A stretch of DNA of 64,000 nucleotides from NCBI RefSeq assembly GCF_009913435.1, contig NZ_CP047895.1:1930501-1994500 (forward strand), given 5' to 3'. The translations under genes and the position numbers were made by a program. Positions within the stretch are counted from its first letter, which is position 1; every line of letters starts with the position of its first letter. The notes beneath the pieces are model-generated. The model was not told the origin of the DNA. It saw only the letters and a program-made list of their open reading frames with translations, and made no database searches. Of the stretch, positions 1 to 15,367 are shown piece by piece. The DNA comes from Sphingomonas changnyeongensis. Its GTDB lineage: Bacteria; Pseudomonadota; Alphaproteobacteria; Sphingomonadales; Sphingomonadaceae.

Positions 1-1938
<1,938 letters not shown>

Positions 1939-1952
1939 CTGTCCGCCCGAGC

Positions 1953-3874
1953 TCAAGTCAGTCCTTCGCCTTCGTCGTCTTGCAGCAGATTTGCAAGCCG
2001 CCGGTCGATCTCGACACGCATTTCGAGAAGCCGCTGCTGCTCCTTATAGGTCGCCTCATCGAACGACCGGGTCAGCTGAGCGGTGGTCGCTGCCAGCGCC
2101 GCCGCGATTTCCGGCCCGGCGACCATCACATGGATGGCCTCGGCCAGAGCGGCGCGGGCACGGCCTGGATCGGCATCTTTCCGGGTGAAGGAAAAAGGCA
2201 GGCTGTCGGCACGCAACATTTCTCGCACGAGCGCATCGAACTCGCTACCCGCCAATATGGTGGCGAGCCGTTCGGGATCAAGCGTCTCCTGAACAGCCAT
2301 TTCGGGACCGAGCGCGAGCTCGACCAGCCGCCCGACCAGAGCCGCAATCCGCGGATCGGCAAAGCGGATCATGTGCAGCGCCTCCAGATGGACGCCCAGC
2401 TGGTCGGGCATGGCGAGCAGCCCGGCGACCACGCCCTTGACGAGAATCGCGTCCATGCCGGTCGCGCCCACCGCCTTGGCATCGTCGGTCAGCGGGGGAA
2501 TGAACCCGGCAAAGCCGCCTGCCCGCCCGCCGCGCGCCCCCCGCGGCCGTCGGCGCGGAACGGGGCAGGCCTGCTGCCAAATCCGCCGCTAAAGCTGCCG
2601 CCGCCGCGGGGCGGGCGGGCGAGATAGGAGGCCTCGAAACGCTGGCGGAACTCGGCCTGATATTGCGCGCGGACATCGCCGTCGCCGATTTCGGCGGCGA
2701 GCAGCGCCAGCCGCTTGCGCAGCCCGGCGCGCTGTTCGGGGGTGGTGAGCGGCGCGGCCTCGACCTCGTGCCGCCACAGCCGGTCGACGAGCGGCTCGGG
2801 CTTTGCCGCCAGCTGTTCAAACGCCGCCGCGCCGCCGGCGCGAACCAGATCATCGGGGTCCTGGCCGGGCGGCAGGGTCAGGAACGCCAGCGAGCGGCCC
2901 GGCTGCAGATGCGGCAGCGCGCGGGTGGCGGCGCGATAGGCGGCCTTCTGCCCCGCGCCGTCGCCGTCGAAACACAGCAGGGGCTGGTCGACATGCCGCC
3001 ACAGCCGCTCCAGCTGCTGTTCGGTGAGCGCGGTGCCGAGCGGGGCGACCGCCGCCCCGATCCCCGCCTGGGCGAGGGCGATCACGTCCAGATAGCCCTC
3101 GACCACGATCATCCGGCCTTCGCGGCGGGCGGCGGCGGCGGCGCGGTCAAGGTTGAACAGCGTCCGCCCCTTGTCGAACAGCGGCGTGTCGGGGGAGTTC
3201 AGATATTTGGGCTCGCCCTGGCCGATGATGCGCCCGCCAAAGGCGATCACCCGGCCGCGCGGATCGCGGATCGGGATCATCAGCCGGTCGCGGAACCGGT
3301 CATAAGGCTCCTTGCCCTCAACCGCGATCAGCAGCCCGGCCTCGATCAGCAACGCATCACCATAGCCCGCCAGCGCCCGGCGCAGTCCCTGGCGGTTGTC
3401 GGGCGCATAGCCGATGCCAAAGGCCGTGCGGGTTGACGGGCTGATGCCGCGCCGCGCGACATAATCGCGCGCCGCGCCGCCGCCCGCGCCCTCCAACTGG
3501 TCGGCGAACCAGCGCGCGGCATCGGCCATCAGCTCGTGCAGGCCGCGCGCCTGTTCGGCCCGCCGCGCCTCGCGCGGGTCCGGGGCCGGCACCTCCAGCC
3601 CCGCCGCCTGGGCGAGCTCGCGCACCGCATCCATGAACCCCAGGCCGCGCTGGTCGGTCAGCCAGCGGATCGCATCGCCATGCGCGCCGCAGCCGAAGCA
3701 ATGGTAAAAGCCCTTCTCGTCATTGACGTAGAAGCTCGGGCTCTTCTCGTTGTGAAACGGGCAGCAGGCGCGGAACTCGCGCCCCGCGCGCTGCAGCTTG
3801 ACCGTCCGGCCAACCAGCGCGGACAGCAGGGTGCGTTGCCGCAGCTCGTCGAGAAAGGCCGGGGACAGGCTCAT
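1953..3874 (-). CDS. dnaG: DNA primase DnaG (frameshifted in this sequence by one missing G)
   Basis: Primase that makes RNA primers at the replication fork. It starts at ATG 3874 ([10 protein letters not shown]). The N-terminal CHC2 zinc ligands are visible (C38-x2-H41-x17-C59-x2-C62), followed by the TOPRIM core ([13 protein letters not shown], then [12 protein letters not shown]). The reading frame runs into a stop near 2489, while the C-terminal helicase-binding domain continues in another frame from about 2540 to 1953. The switch falls at six C on the plus strand (2537-2542) in the Gly/Arg-rich linker. Adding one base gives a continuous 640-residue protein of normal length. Primase is essential, so I read this as a sequence error rather than a dead gene. 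Confidence 0.93.
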
Positions 3875-3965
3875 GACGCGGGCGATCCTGCCGCGCGGTC
3901 GCGGCGTGTCAAACCCCGCCGCAGCGCGGCGGGGCGGGGACGGCAAAAGCCATGGTGCGGCGCGC

Positions 3966-4418
3966 TCAGCCGAGCGCGGCCTTCACCAGCGCGCTTGCCT
4001 TCGCCATGTCGATCTGGCCGGCATGGCGGGCCTTCAGCTCCGCCATCACCCGGCCCATGTCTTTCAGCCCGGTCGCGCCGATCTCGTCGCGGATCGCGGC
4101 GATCGCGGCGGCGGCTTCCGCATCGTCCATCATCCTCGGCAGGAAGCGTTCGATCACCGCCACCTCGGCGGCTTCGCCCGCCGCCAGTTCGGGCCGGCCG
4201 CCCTGTTCGTACATCGCAATCGATTCGCGCCGCTGCTTGACCATTTTCTGCATGACTTCGATCACCAGCAGATCGTCGTCGGCGGGAGCGGGGCCGGTGC
4301 GCGCCTCGATGTCGCGGTTCTTGATCGCCGCCTGGATCAGGCGGAGGGTGGCGGTGCTCTCCTTGTCGCCGGCCTTCATGGCGGCAACGAGCGCGGATTT
4401 GATGTCGTCGCGAATCAT
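3966..4418 (-). CDS. GatB/YqeY domain-containing protein
   Basis: A 150-residue protein of the YqeY family, related to the tail domain of the GatB amidotransferase subunit. It may contact tRNA or tRNA-modifying enzymes, but the exact role is not established. Seen here: the N-terminal MIRDDIKSALVAAMKAGDK pattern, the central MVKQRRESIAMYEQGGR helix and the C-terminal GRVMAELKARHAGQIDMAKAS segment typical of the family. I chose ATG 4418; a GTG two codons upstream (4424) is possible. It lies upstream of dnaG on the same strand (91 bp gap), divergent from carA, which is a common alphaproteobacterial order. Confidence 0.92.
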   Translation of the reverse strand: MIRDDIKSALVAAMKAGDKESTATLRLIQAAIKNRDIEARTGPAPADDDLLVIEVMQKMVKQRRESIAMYEQGGRPELAAGEAAEVAVIERFLPRMMDDAEAAAAIAAIRDEIGATGLKDMGRVMAELKARHAGQIDMAKASALVKAALG

Positions 4419-4514
4419 GGGCACCGCTTTAACAGGTTGACCGCCGCCCCGCGCAAGCCTAGCGGACGGGCCTTAGCGATATCGCCGTCACCCTTGTTCA
4501 GGAGCCTGCCCATC

Positions 4515-5696
4515 ATGGCCGACGCCACGCCCTTGCGCGCACCCGAAAGACCAACCGGGGTGCTCGTCCTGGCCAGTGGCGAGACGATCTGGGGCAGGGG
4601 CTTCGGCGCCGAGGGTGCCGCAGTCGGCGAGGTGTGCTTCCACACCGCGATCACCGGCTATCAGGAAATCATGACCGACCCGTCGTTCGAGGGGCAGATC
4701 ATCACCTTCACCTTCCCGCACATCGGCAATGTCGGTGCCAATGACGAGGATGTGGAGGCGGACCACGCCCATGCGCTCGGCTGCATCGTGCGCGAGGATG
4801 TGACCGCGCCGTCCAGCTTTCGCGCCGCCCAGGGTTTCGACAGCTGGCTGAAGGCGCGCGGCAAGATCGGCCTGGCGGGGATCGACACCCGCGCGCTCAC
4901 CCGCCGCATCCGCGAGGGCGGGGCGCCCAATGGCGTGATCGCCCATAATGCCGAAGGGGTGTTCGACATCCCCGCGCTTGTTGACATGGCGCGCGCCTGG
5001 CCGGGGCTGGAGGGCATGGACCTGGCCGGCCAGGTGTCGTGCGCGGCGGACCATCCGTGGGACGGCGGCGTGTGGCAGCTGGGCGCGGGCTATCAGCCGG
5101 GCGGTGCGGATGCTGACCGGCCGCACATTGTCGCCATCGATTATGGCAGCAAGCACAACATCTTCCGCAATCTGGTGAAGGCCGGGGCGAAGGTGACCGT
5201 GCTGCCTGCGACTGCGAGCTTTGACGAGGTGATGGCGCACAAGCCCGACGGCTTCTTCCTGTCGAACGGGCCGGGCGATCCGGCGGCGACCGGCGAATAT
5301 GCGGTGCCGGTCATTCGCCAGATGCTGGAGACGGGCAGACCGCTGTTCGGCATCTGCCTTGGCCATCAGCTGCTTGCGCTGGCGATCGGCGCGCGCACGG
5401 TGAAGATGCATCAGGGCCACCGCGGCGCCAACCACCCGGTCAAACGGCTCGACACCGGCCAGGTTGAAATCACCAGCATGAACCACGGCTTTGCCGTCGA
5501 GCGCGACAGCCTGCCCGCCAATGCGCGCGAGACGCATGTGTCGCTGTTCGACGACAGCAATTGCGGGCTGGAGCTGACCGACCGCCCGGCGTTCAGCGTC
5601 CAATATCACCCCGAGGCCAGCCCCGGCCCGATGGACAGCCTTTATTTGTTCGAGAAGTTCGTCAGTCGCGTCCGCGCGGCCAGCGGCAAGAACTGA
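4515..5696 (+). CDS. carA: carbamoyl-phosphate synthase small (glutaminase) subunit
   Basis: Releases ammonia from glutamine and channels it to CarB to make carbamoyl phosphate for pyrimidine and arginine synthesis. 393 residues. The N-terminal CarA domain ([13 protein letters not shown]) is followed by a class I glutamine amidotransferase domain with nucleophile Cys281 ([11 protein letters not shown]) and the catalytic His365/Glu367 (YHPEASPGP). ATG 4515 is preceded by AGGAG about ten bases upstream; the open frame reaches far upstream but without family similarity. carB follows after 8 bp. Confidence 0.98.
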   Translation: MADATPLRAPERPTGVLVLASGETIWGRGFGAEGAAVGEVCFHTAITGYQEIMTDPSFEGQIITFTFPHIGNVGANDEDVEADHAHALGCIVREDVTAPSSFRAAQGFDSWLKARGKIGLAGIDTRALTRRIREGGAPNGVIAHNAEGVFDIPALVDMARAWPGLEGMDLAGQVSCAADHPWDGGVWQLGAGYQPGGADADRPHIVAIDYGSKHNIFRNLVKAGAKVTVLPATASFDEVMAHKPDGFFLSNGPGDPAATGEYAVPVIRQMLETGRPLFGICLGHQLLALAIGARTVKMHQGHRGANHPVKRLDTGQVEITSMNHGFAVERDSLPANARETHVSLFDDSNCGLELTDRPAFSVQYHPEASPGPMDSLYLFEKFVSRVRAASGKN

Positions 5697-5704
5697 GACA
5701 CGCC

Positions 5705-8950
<3,246 letters not shown>

Positions 8951-9032
8951 CCCCCGACATTGTGTTCGTGTGGCGGGTGGCCCTGACGGGGCCGCCCGGG
9001 GTGCCGGATTTTCTTGGGCGAAGGGTGGATTG

Positions 9033-9512
9033 ATGGCGACCGTCGAAAAAATGCCGATGCTGGCCGAAGGCCATCGCAAGCTGACGGACGATCTGCACCG
9101 GCTGAAAACGGTCGAGCGGCCGCAGGTGATCGACGCGATCGAAGAGGCGCGCGCGCATGGCGACCTGTCGGAAAACGCCGAATATCACGCCGCCAAGGAA
9201 CGCCAGGGCCAGATCGAGGCCGAAATCGCCCGCATCGAGGACCGGCTGAGCCGCGCCCAGATCATCGACCCGACCGAGCTGTCGGGCGACAAGATCGTGT
9301 TCGGCGCGACCGTCACGCTGCTCGATGAAGACGACAAGCCGGTTCGCTATCAGATCGTCGGCGAGACCGAGGCCGATGCCAAGCTGGGGCGGATCAGCTA
9401 CAACTCGCCGCTCGGCCGCGCGCTTATCGGGCGCAAGGTCGATGATGAGGTCGAGGTGACGGTGCCGTCGGGCGACCGTTATTATCTGGTCTCGAAGATC
9501 GAGTTCATCTGA
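9033..9512 (+). CDS. greA: transcription elongation factor GreA
   Basis: Rescues backtracked RNA polymerase by stimulating cleavage of the transcript 3' end through the secondary channel. 159 residues, the family length. The N-terminal coiled coil carries the acidic tip [17 protein letters not shown], which coordinates the catalytic magnesium in relatives. The C-terminal FKBP-like domain ends with [17 protein letters not shown] Shine-Dalgarno-like AAGGGTGG precedes ATG 9033. The 82-bp gap after carB holds an imperfect GC hairpin. Confidence 0.97.
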   Translation: MATVEKMPMLAEGHRKLTDDLHRLKTVERPQVIDAIEEARAHGDLSENAEYHAAKERQGQIEAEIARIEDRLSRAQIIDPTELSGDKIVFGATVTLLDEDDKPVRYQIVGETEADAKLGRISYNSPLGRALIGRKVDDEVEVTVPSGDRYYLVSKIEFI

Positions 9513-9550
9513 CACGGGCGTGATGACGACCGCGATGCGGGTTCACCGCC

Positions 9551-10177
9551 ATGCCTGACGCCGCCAATGCCCGCGTCACCAACTGGATCGCGGTGTTCAC
9601 GGCGCTGGCCTGGATGCTGGTTGCGCTGATGGGCGATGGCGACCGGTTTGCGGTTGCCGCCGGTTTCATCCCGTTGCGCCTGACCGAGGGGCTGGACCTG
9701 CCCGGTGCCTGGCCGGTCTGGACGACGCCGCTGTCAGCAACGCTGATCCATGCCGGGCTGGTGCATCTGGCGTTCAACCTGTTGATGTTCGTCTATTGCG
9801 GCCGGTTCGTCGAACAGGTGATCGGCGGGGCGGGGAGTGCGGTGCTCTATGTCGCCGGGGCCTATGGCGCGGCGGCGGCGCACTGGGCGGTCGATCCGGG
9901 CAGCACGGTGCCGATGATCGGCGCAAGCGGCGCGATGTCGGCCACCATCGGTGCCTATGCGGTGTTTTTCAGCCGCGCCAAGGTGCGCGCGATCGGCCCA
10001 TTGTCGCCGTTCGTGGTGCGCGTGCTGTGGCTGGCCGCGGCCTGGATATTCGTCCAGTCGCTGCTCGGCCTGTCGGCGGCGGGCGGGCGCATCGCGATTG
10101 CCGCGCATATCGGCGGCTTCATCACCGGCCTCGCGCTTGCCCGGCCGCTGCTGATGTGGCGTTACCGCAACGCCTGA
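9551..10177 (+). CDS. rhomboid family intramembrane serine protease
   Basis: Predicted membrane-embedded serine protease that cleaves transmembrane substrates. 208 residues with about six hydrophobic segments. The catalytic serine lies in GASGAMSA (near residue 125) and the catalytic histidine in AHIGGFITG (near residue 183). The segment HAGLVHLAFNLLMF matches the conserved helix with the H-x3-N oxyanion pattern. The substrate is unknown. It follows greA by 38 bp and converges on the DUF4170 gene. Confidence 0.93.
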   Translation: MPDAANARVTNWIAVFTALAWMLVALMGDGDRFAVAAGFIPLRLTEGLDLPGAWPVWTTPLSATLIHAGLVHLAFNLLMFVYCGRFVEQVIGGAGSAVLYVAGAYGAAAAHWAVDPGSTVPMIGASGAMSATIGAYAVFFSRAKVRAIGPLSPFVVRVLWLAAAWIFVQSLLGLSAAGGRIAIAAHIGGFITGLALARPLLMWRYRNA

Positions 10178-10210
10178 CGGCCGGCAGGCGGTCGCTGCCG
10201 ACCGGGTCGT

Positions 10211-10432
10211 TCAGGCTTCGTCCTTCGCCGGGTCGAGCAGCCGGTGCAGGTGCACGACCACATATTTCATCTCGGCATCGTCGACGGTGCGCTGCGCGGC
10301 GGCGCGCCACGCATTTTCCGCGCTGCGATAGTCGGGATAGATGCCGACAATGTCGATCTTTTCCAGATCGACGAAATCAAGGCCCTGCGGGTCGCTGACC
10401 CGGCCGCCGAACACGAGATGCATCTTGCTCAT
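10211..10432 (-). CDS. DUF4170 domain-containing protein
   Basis: A 73-residue protein with the DUF4170 pattern of alphaproteobacteria: MSKMHLVFGGRV, GIYPDYRSAENAWRA and AAQRTVDDAEMKYVVVHLHR. Function unknown. The ATG at 10432 fits the family N-terminus; an in-frame extension to 10477 does not. It is the last gene on the minus strand here, separated from the upstream membrane module by 150 bp holding an intergenic repeat. Confidence 0.9.
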   Translation of the reverse strand: MSKMHLVFGGRVSDPQGLDFVDLEKIDIVGIYPDYRSAENAWRAAAQRTVDDAEMKYVVVHLHRLLDPAKDEA

Positions 10433-10498
10433 GGCCCGCGCGCCTAGCCGGGCGCGGGCCGGGGAGCAAGTCCGCAAGCTCCCGCAAGCGCGTCTCCA

Positions 10499-10588
10499 GG
10501 CCGGGTGGACCCACCCGGCGACCCGGAAAACGCGGTAAACACAAAGCTGGAGCGCGCGATCGGGTGCAACCGATCGAACGCTTTAGGG
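10499..10588 (+). repeat. palindromic intergenic repeat, copy A
   Basis: First of three related elements. Order: a CCGGGTGG..CCACCCGG inverted repeat, the word AAACGCGGTAAA, then a second palindrome with arms CGATCGG (10557-10563) and CCGATCG (10570-10576) inside outer AGCG/CGCT arms. This copy is the most diverged in the second palindrome, but its arms still pair perfectly, as if compensatory changes had occurred. Its right end contains the stop codon of the minus-strand gene ending at 10583. Confidence 0.85.
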
Positions 10589-11011
10589 TTTTTTGGTCGT
10601 CTTGACCGCGCCGGCCGCCGCCTGGCCGGCGGCGGCGACCGCGCCGATCGCCCGGTCGGCCAGCGCCTCCACCGGCGACTTTGCCGCGGTGCCGATGCCC
10701 AGTTCCTGCTTGCCGGCAGAAACCGCGGCGCGGCTGGCCTCGGCTGCAGCCGCGCCGAGCTTGCGCCCGACCGGACCGAGGGTGCGGCGTTCGCGCTGGC
10801 TGGGCGGCAGCGCCGCGCCGATCAGCGCCCCGATGGCAATCCCGCCGGCAAGCGCCAGCAGCGGCGTATCGGCGATCCGGCGGGTCAGGTCTTCGCCAAG
10901 CTCGCCGGTCCGCGCCCGCACCGCATCGATCCGGTCGGACATGGTGGCGGCACTGGCGGCGGCGCTGGAACCGGCGGGTGCGGGGGAGGGATCGGAATGG
11001 GCCATGGTCAT
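10583..11011 (-). CDS. small membrane-associated protein of the envelope module (DUF883/YqjD-like)
   Basis: A 142-residue, Ala-rich protein that I do not recognise with certainty. It has a charged helical N-terminal half (SDRIDAVRARTGELGEDLTR), one hydrophobic glycine-zipper segment (LLALAGGIAIGALIGAAL, near residues 51-68), then an Ala-rich helical tail with a lysine end (KTTKKP). This resembles YqjD/ElaB-type proteins that sit at the inner membrane. Its ATG overlaps the stop of the upstream gene (ATGA, 11008-11011), implying translational coupling. The stop codon lies in repeat copy A. Confidence 0.75.
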   Translation of the reverse strand: MTMAHSDPSPAPAGSSAAASAATMSDRIDAVRARTGELGEDLTRRIADTPLLALAGGIAIGALIGAALPPSQRERRTLGPVGRKLGAAAAEASRAAVSAGKQELGIGTAAKSPVEALADRAIGAVAAAGQAAAGAVKTTKKP

Positions 11012-11478
11012 ACTCCGTGGTCGGCAAGAAGAAAGGGCGGCTCGTCTGCGCCGGGCGGGGGCGGGGGCGCGGGGGAATGGTCGGCGTTCGCGTCGTGCGC
11101 CGGGGCGGGGGCGGGGCGCGCGGCGGCACGGGCCTTGCGGCGGGTTGCGCGGGCAGACAGGGTCTTCCCGGCATGCGCGATCCCCCGCGCGATCCGGTCA
11201 CGCAGGCCGATGCCAATCACCGCCAGCAGCAGCGCACCGATCAGGCCCGGACGATCAAGCGCCGCGCGCGCGCCCGCTGCCGCACGCTCGGCCATCGCGC
11301 GGGTCGCGGCATCGGCGCGCCGCCGCGCCCGCTGGGCAAGCTCGGCACCGATTTCGGTGGCAAGCGTCGGGGGATCGAGCCGCTCGCCAAGCCGGATCAG
11401 CGAGGCGCGCAGCTGCGCCCGCGCCGCTTCCGCTTCGGCCCGCGCTGCTGCCAGCGCGGCTTCGTCGCGCGCGCTCAC
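11008..11478 (-). CDS. DUF3618-like membrane protein
   Basis: A 156-residue protein starting at GTG 11478. The N-terminal helix (EAEAARAQLRASLIRLGERL followed by DPPTLATEIG) matches the DUF3618 pattern of a short charged helix ending near a conserved Leu-Ser/Asp-Pro. One hydrophobic stretch (LIGALLLAVIGIGLRDRIA) follows. The tail is rich in Pro and Ala and probably disordered. The start overlaps the upstream stop by four bases (GTGA) and the stop overlaps the next start (ATGA), so the module is tightly coupled. Role unknown. Confidence 0.78.
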   Translation of the reverse strand: MSARDEAALAAARAEAEAARAQLRASLIRLGERLDPPTLATEIGAELAQRARRRADAATRAMAERAAAGARAALDRPGLIGALLLAVIGIGLRDRIARGIAHAGKTLSARATRRKARAAARPAPAPAHDANADHSPAPPPPPGADEPPFLLADHGV

Positions 11479-11795
11479 CGGCCCGCCCGCCTGATCTGGC
11501 GCCAGGCAAGATAGCCCAGCCCCGCTGCCGCCAGCAGCGCGCCGGCGATCACGATGGTGAGCGCTGCCCCGGTGCCGGTCACCGGCTGCAGCACCAGCAC
11601 CAGCCCGACGAGCAGTGCCGGCACCGTGCCGAGCGCGAGTGCAAGCGCCAGCCCGGCGAGCACCGCGGCGCGGAGAAGGGGGGTCGCCGCCGCCCTGGCG
11701 CGGGCGCGGTAAAGCCCGGCCTCGGCACGGGCGAATGCCTTGCCGTCCTCGACCAGCTGGCCGATCAGTTCCCCGATGGGGACATCCTCGTTCAT
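11475..11795 (-). CDS. phage holin family (holin-X-like) membrane protein
   Basis: A 106-residue protein with a short charged N-terminus (MNEDVPIGELIGQLVEDGKAF) and two strongly hydrophobic segments (about residues 43-68 and 77-96) ending in a basic tail (RQIRRAGR). This is the holin-X-like architecture, found widely in chromosomes outside prophages and usually beside DUF883/DUF3618 genes, as here. Lysis activity should not be assumed. It lies 20 bp after the upstream gene and overlaps the next start. Confidence 0.85.
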   Translation of the reverse strand: MNEDVPIGELIGQLVEDGKAFARAEAGLYRARARAAATPLLRAAVLAGLALALALGTVPALLVGLVLVLQPVTGTGAALTIVIAGALLAAAGLGYLAWRQIRRAGR

Positions 11796-11815
11796 CGGCC
11801 GGCCGGCGGGCGCGA

Positions 11816-12388
11816 TCAGGCCGCGTCGCCGGTGCTGGCGGCACCGTCTGTCGGCGCGGAGGGCTGGCTGTCGCCGTCGTCGTTATTGTCCAGCCCCGCA
11901 CGCACCAGCCGGGCAAGCACGAAGCCGACGCCCACCGCGACGCCGATGGCGACCGCCGGGCTCTTGCGCACCATTTCGCGCGCATCATCGACCAGCTCCT
12001 CGACATCCTTGCGCCGGACCGATGCGGCAAAGCCCGCCACGCTCTCGGCGGCGTTGACGGCATAGCGCGCATATTGCGGGCCGATCTTGTCCTCGATCGT
12101 CCGCGCGGCATCGGTCAGGAAGCGCGCCGCTTCCTCAAGCGCGCCTTCGGCCTTTTCCTTGCCCTGGCCGGCGGCGTCGCGCAGCTTGCCGGTCGCTTCA
12201 GATGCAAAGGCCCCGAACTGGGTCCGCAGCCGCTCGACCGTCGATCCTTCCGGTGTCGCCGCGTTCTCCGCCGCGTCGGCCGTCTCGTCACCCGTGCTGC
12301 CCGCCGTGTCGGGCTTCACGTCGTCACTGGCCGGGGTCCCGGTCAGCTTGTCCGCCGTGTCATTGGGAAGCTGGCTGACATCGGTCAT
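11816..12388 (-). CDS. DUF883/YqjD-like membrane-anchored protein, first gene of the envelope module
   Basis: A 190-residue protein with a disordered acidic N-terminus, an amphipathic helical middle (LRDAAGQGKEKAEGALEEAA) and one membrane segment near the C-terminus (SPAVAIGVAVGVGFVLARLV), followed by a disordered tail. The RKSPAVAIGVAVGVGF pattern is typical of the C-terminal anchor of ElaB/YqjD/DUF883 proteins, which associate with ribosomes or stress in enterobacteria; that role is only an analogy here. ATG 12388 has a strong AGGAGG site seven bases upstream and heads the four-gene chain. Confidence 0.82.
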   Translation of the reverse strand: MTDVSQLPNDTADKLTGTPASDDVKPDTAGSTGDETADAAENAATPEGSTVERLRTQFGAFASEATGKLRDAAGQGKEKAEGALEEAARFLTDAARTIEDKIGPQYARYAVNAAESVAGFAASVRRKDVEELVDDAREMVRKSPAVAIGVAVGVGFVLARLVRAGLDNNDDGDSQPSAPTDGAASTGDAA

Positions 12389-12525
12389 GGGAATCCTCCT
12401 TCTGCCGCGAAAAAAACTGTTTCGCATCAACCCCCGGCCGGGCGACCGGGTTCCGCGCCGCCCGCGCCGGATTTGCGTTCCGGCGGCAGCGCCGATAGGG
12501 CAACGCCGTTACGTCCCAGATGTAG

Positions 12526-13824
<1,299 letters not shown>

Positions 13825-13855
13825 TTCGCCGACTCGGCTGTGATTCAACAGGTTA

Positions 13856-14221
13856 ATGGCTGGTCCCCGCAATGCCCTTCATCTGCTCAGGTCGGTCGCC
13901 GGTCCGGCGGCCGCGCTGCTCGTGATCGGTTTTTTCGGGGGCTATGCGCTGGTCGGGCCCAATGGCGTGCTGGCGCTTGGCGATTATCGCCGGGCGCTCG
14001 CCGCGCGCGAGGCCGAACTGGCGCGGGTCGAGGAGCAGCGGCGGATCATCGCCAACCGCGTCGCCCTGCTCGATCCGAAAAAGGCCAATCCCGACATGGC
14101 CGACGAGCTGATCCGCAAGGAACTGGGCCTCGTCCATCCCGACGAGATCATCATTCCGATGGACGAGCTGCCCGACGCGCCCTCCACGCCCGCGCCTGAC
14201 GCTACGACCGGCGCGCGTTGA
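13856..14221 (+). CDS. ftsB: septum formation initiator (FtsB/DivIC family)
   Basis: Small bitopic division protein expected to form the FtsQ-FtsL-FtsB complex. 121 residues: a short cytoplasmic N-terminus, one membrane helix (about residues 18-38), then a periplasmic coiled coil (YRRALAAREAELARVEEQ) and a conserved segment (ADELIRKELGLVHPDEIII). A Pro/Ala-rich tail ends the protein. Position between eno and pdhA is conserved in alphaproteobacteria. The symbol is assigned by family and location. Confidence 0.88.
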   Translation: MAGPRNALHLLRSVAGPAAALLVIGFFGGYALVGPNGVLALGDYRRALAAREAELARVEEQRRIIANRVALLDPKKANPDMADELIRKELGLVHPDEIIIPMDELPDAPSTPAPDATTGAR

Positions 14222-14236
14222 CGGACGATCCAGCCG

Positions 14237-14266
14237 TTGCGATTTCGGTCGCGGGCGGACTATAGG
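14237..14266 (+). promoter_or_regulatory. candidate sigma-70 promoter for pdhA-pdhB
   Basis: TTGCGA (14237-14242), an 18-base spacer and TATAGG (14261-14266), each matching the consensus at four of six positions. It lies just after ftsB and about 48 bases before the pdhA start. A prediction by eye only. Confidence 0.4.
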
Positions 14267-14314
14267 CGTCGCTCACCAACCTCTCTCCAGCCCTCGACAG
14301 AAGGGGATATCATC

Positions 14315-15367
14315 TTGGCCAGAGCCGCAAAGCCCAAGGCAGCCTCAGCGCCGCCCGCCATCCCGAACCGCGAGCGTCCGCCCGAGCCGCAACGCTATCA
14401 GCCCGGCCGGGATGAGCTCCTGGAGCTTTACCGCCAGATGCTGCTGATCCGCCGGTTCGAGGAAAAGGCCGGCCAGCTTTACGGCCTCGGCCTGATCGGC
14501 GGGTTCTGCCATCTCTATATCGGTCAGGAAGCGGTGGCGGTCGGCCTCCAGTCCGCGCTGACCCCGGGGCTGGACAGCGTCATCACCGGCTACCGCGACC
14601 ATGGCCATATGCTGGCTTACGGCATCGATCCCAAGGTCATCATGGCCGAACTGACCGGCCGTGCCGCGGGCATTTCGCGCGGCAAGGGCGGGTCGATGCA
14701 CATGTTCTCGACCGATCACCGCTTCTATGGCGGCCACGGCATTGTCGGCGCGCAGGTCAGCCTGGGCGCGGGCCTGGCGTTCAAGCACAAATATGCCGGC
14801 GATGGCGGCGTCTGCATGGCCTATTTCGGCGACGGCGCGGCCAATCAGGGCCAGGTCTATGAAAGCTTCAACATGGCCGAGCTGTGGAAGCTGCCGATCA
14901 TCTTCGTGATCGAGAACAACCAATATGCGATGGGCACCAGCGTCAACCGCTCCTCGGCGGAAGACCAGCTCTATCGCCGCGGCGAAAGCTTCCGCATCCC
15001 CGGCATCCAGGTCGACGGGATGGACGTGCTCGCCTGTCGCGGCGCGGCCGAGGTCGCGCTTGACTGGGTGCGCAGCGGCAAGGGGCCGGTCATCCTCGAG
15101 ATGAAGACCTATCGCTATCGCGGCCATTCCATGTCCGATCCGGCCAAATATCGCAGCCGTGACGAGGTGCAGTCGGTGAAGGAGAAATCCGATCCGATCG
15201 ACCAGGCGGCGCGCGATCTGGGCGCGCTTGGCGTCACCGAGGCCGAACTGAAGGACATTGACCGCGAGATCCGCCGCATCGTCGGCGAAGCGGCCGATTT
15301 TGCCGAAACCATGCCCGAGCCGGACCTGTCCGAACTCCACACCGACGTGCTGGTGGAAACCTACTGA
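14315..15367 (+). CDS. pdhA: pyruvate dehydrogenase E1 component, alpha subunit
   Basis: Thiamine-diphosphate subunit of pyruvate dehydrogenase, which decarboxylates pyruvate toward acetyl-CoA. 350 residues. The TPP/Mg motif is [20 protein letters not shown], followed by [12 protein letters not shown], and the conserved loop [15 protein letters not shown] is present. No ATG gives a family-like N-terminus, so I chose TTG 14315, which has AGAAGGGG nine to sixteen bases upstream; the frame stays open to 14237. The stop overlaps the pdhB start by one base (TGATG). Confidence 0.93.
   Translation: MARAAKPKAASAPPAIPNRERPPEPQRYQPGRDELLELYRQMLLIRRFEEKAGQLYGLGLIGGFCHLYIGQEAVAVGLQSALTPGLDSVITGYRDHGHMLAYGIDPKVIMAELTGRAAGISRGKGGSMHMFSTDHRFYGGHGIVGAQVSLGAGLAFKHKYAGDGGVCMAYFGDGAANQGQVYESFNMAELWKLPIIFVIENNQYAMGTSVNRSSAEDQLYRRGESFRIPGIQVDGMDVLACRGAAEVALDWVRSGKGPVILEMKTYRYRGHSMSDPAKYRSRDEVQSVKEKSDPIDQAARDLGALGVTEAELKDIDREIRRIVGEAADFAETMPEPDLSELHTDVLVETY

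Noticed and set aside
3798..4514. Longer N-terminus of CarA starting near 3798
   Set aside because: The open frame upstream is antisense to the YqeY-like gene; the ribosome site and family similarity begin at 4515.
9551..10177. Reading the rhomboid gene as a transporter
   Set aside because: The Ser and His catalytic motifs of rhomboids are both present in the proper order and spacing.
11475..11795. Prophage remnant suggested by the holin-like gene
   Set aside because: No integrase, terminase, capsid or lysin gene and no att-like repeats nearby; the family is common in plain chromosomes.
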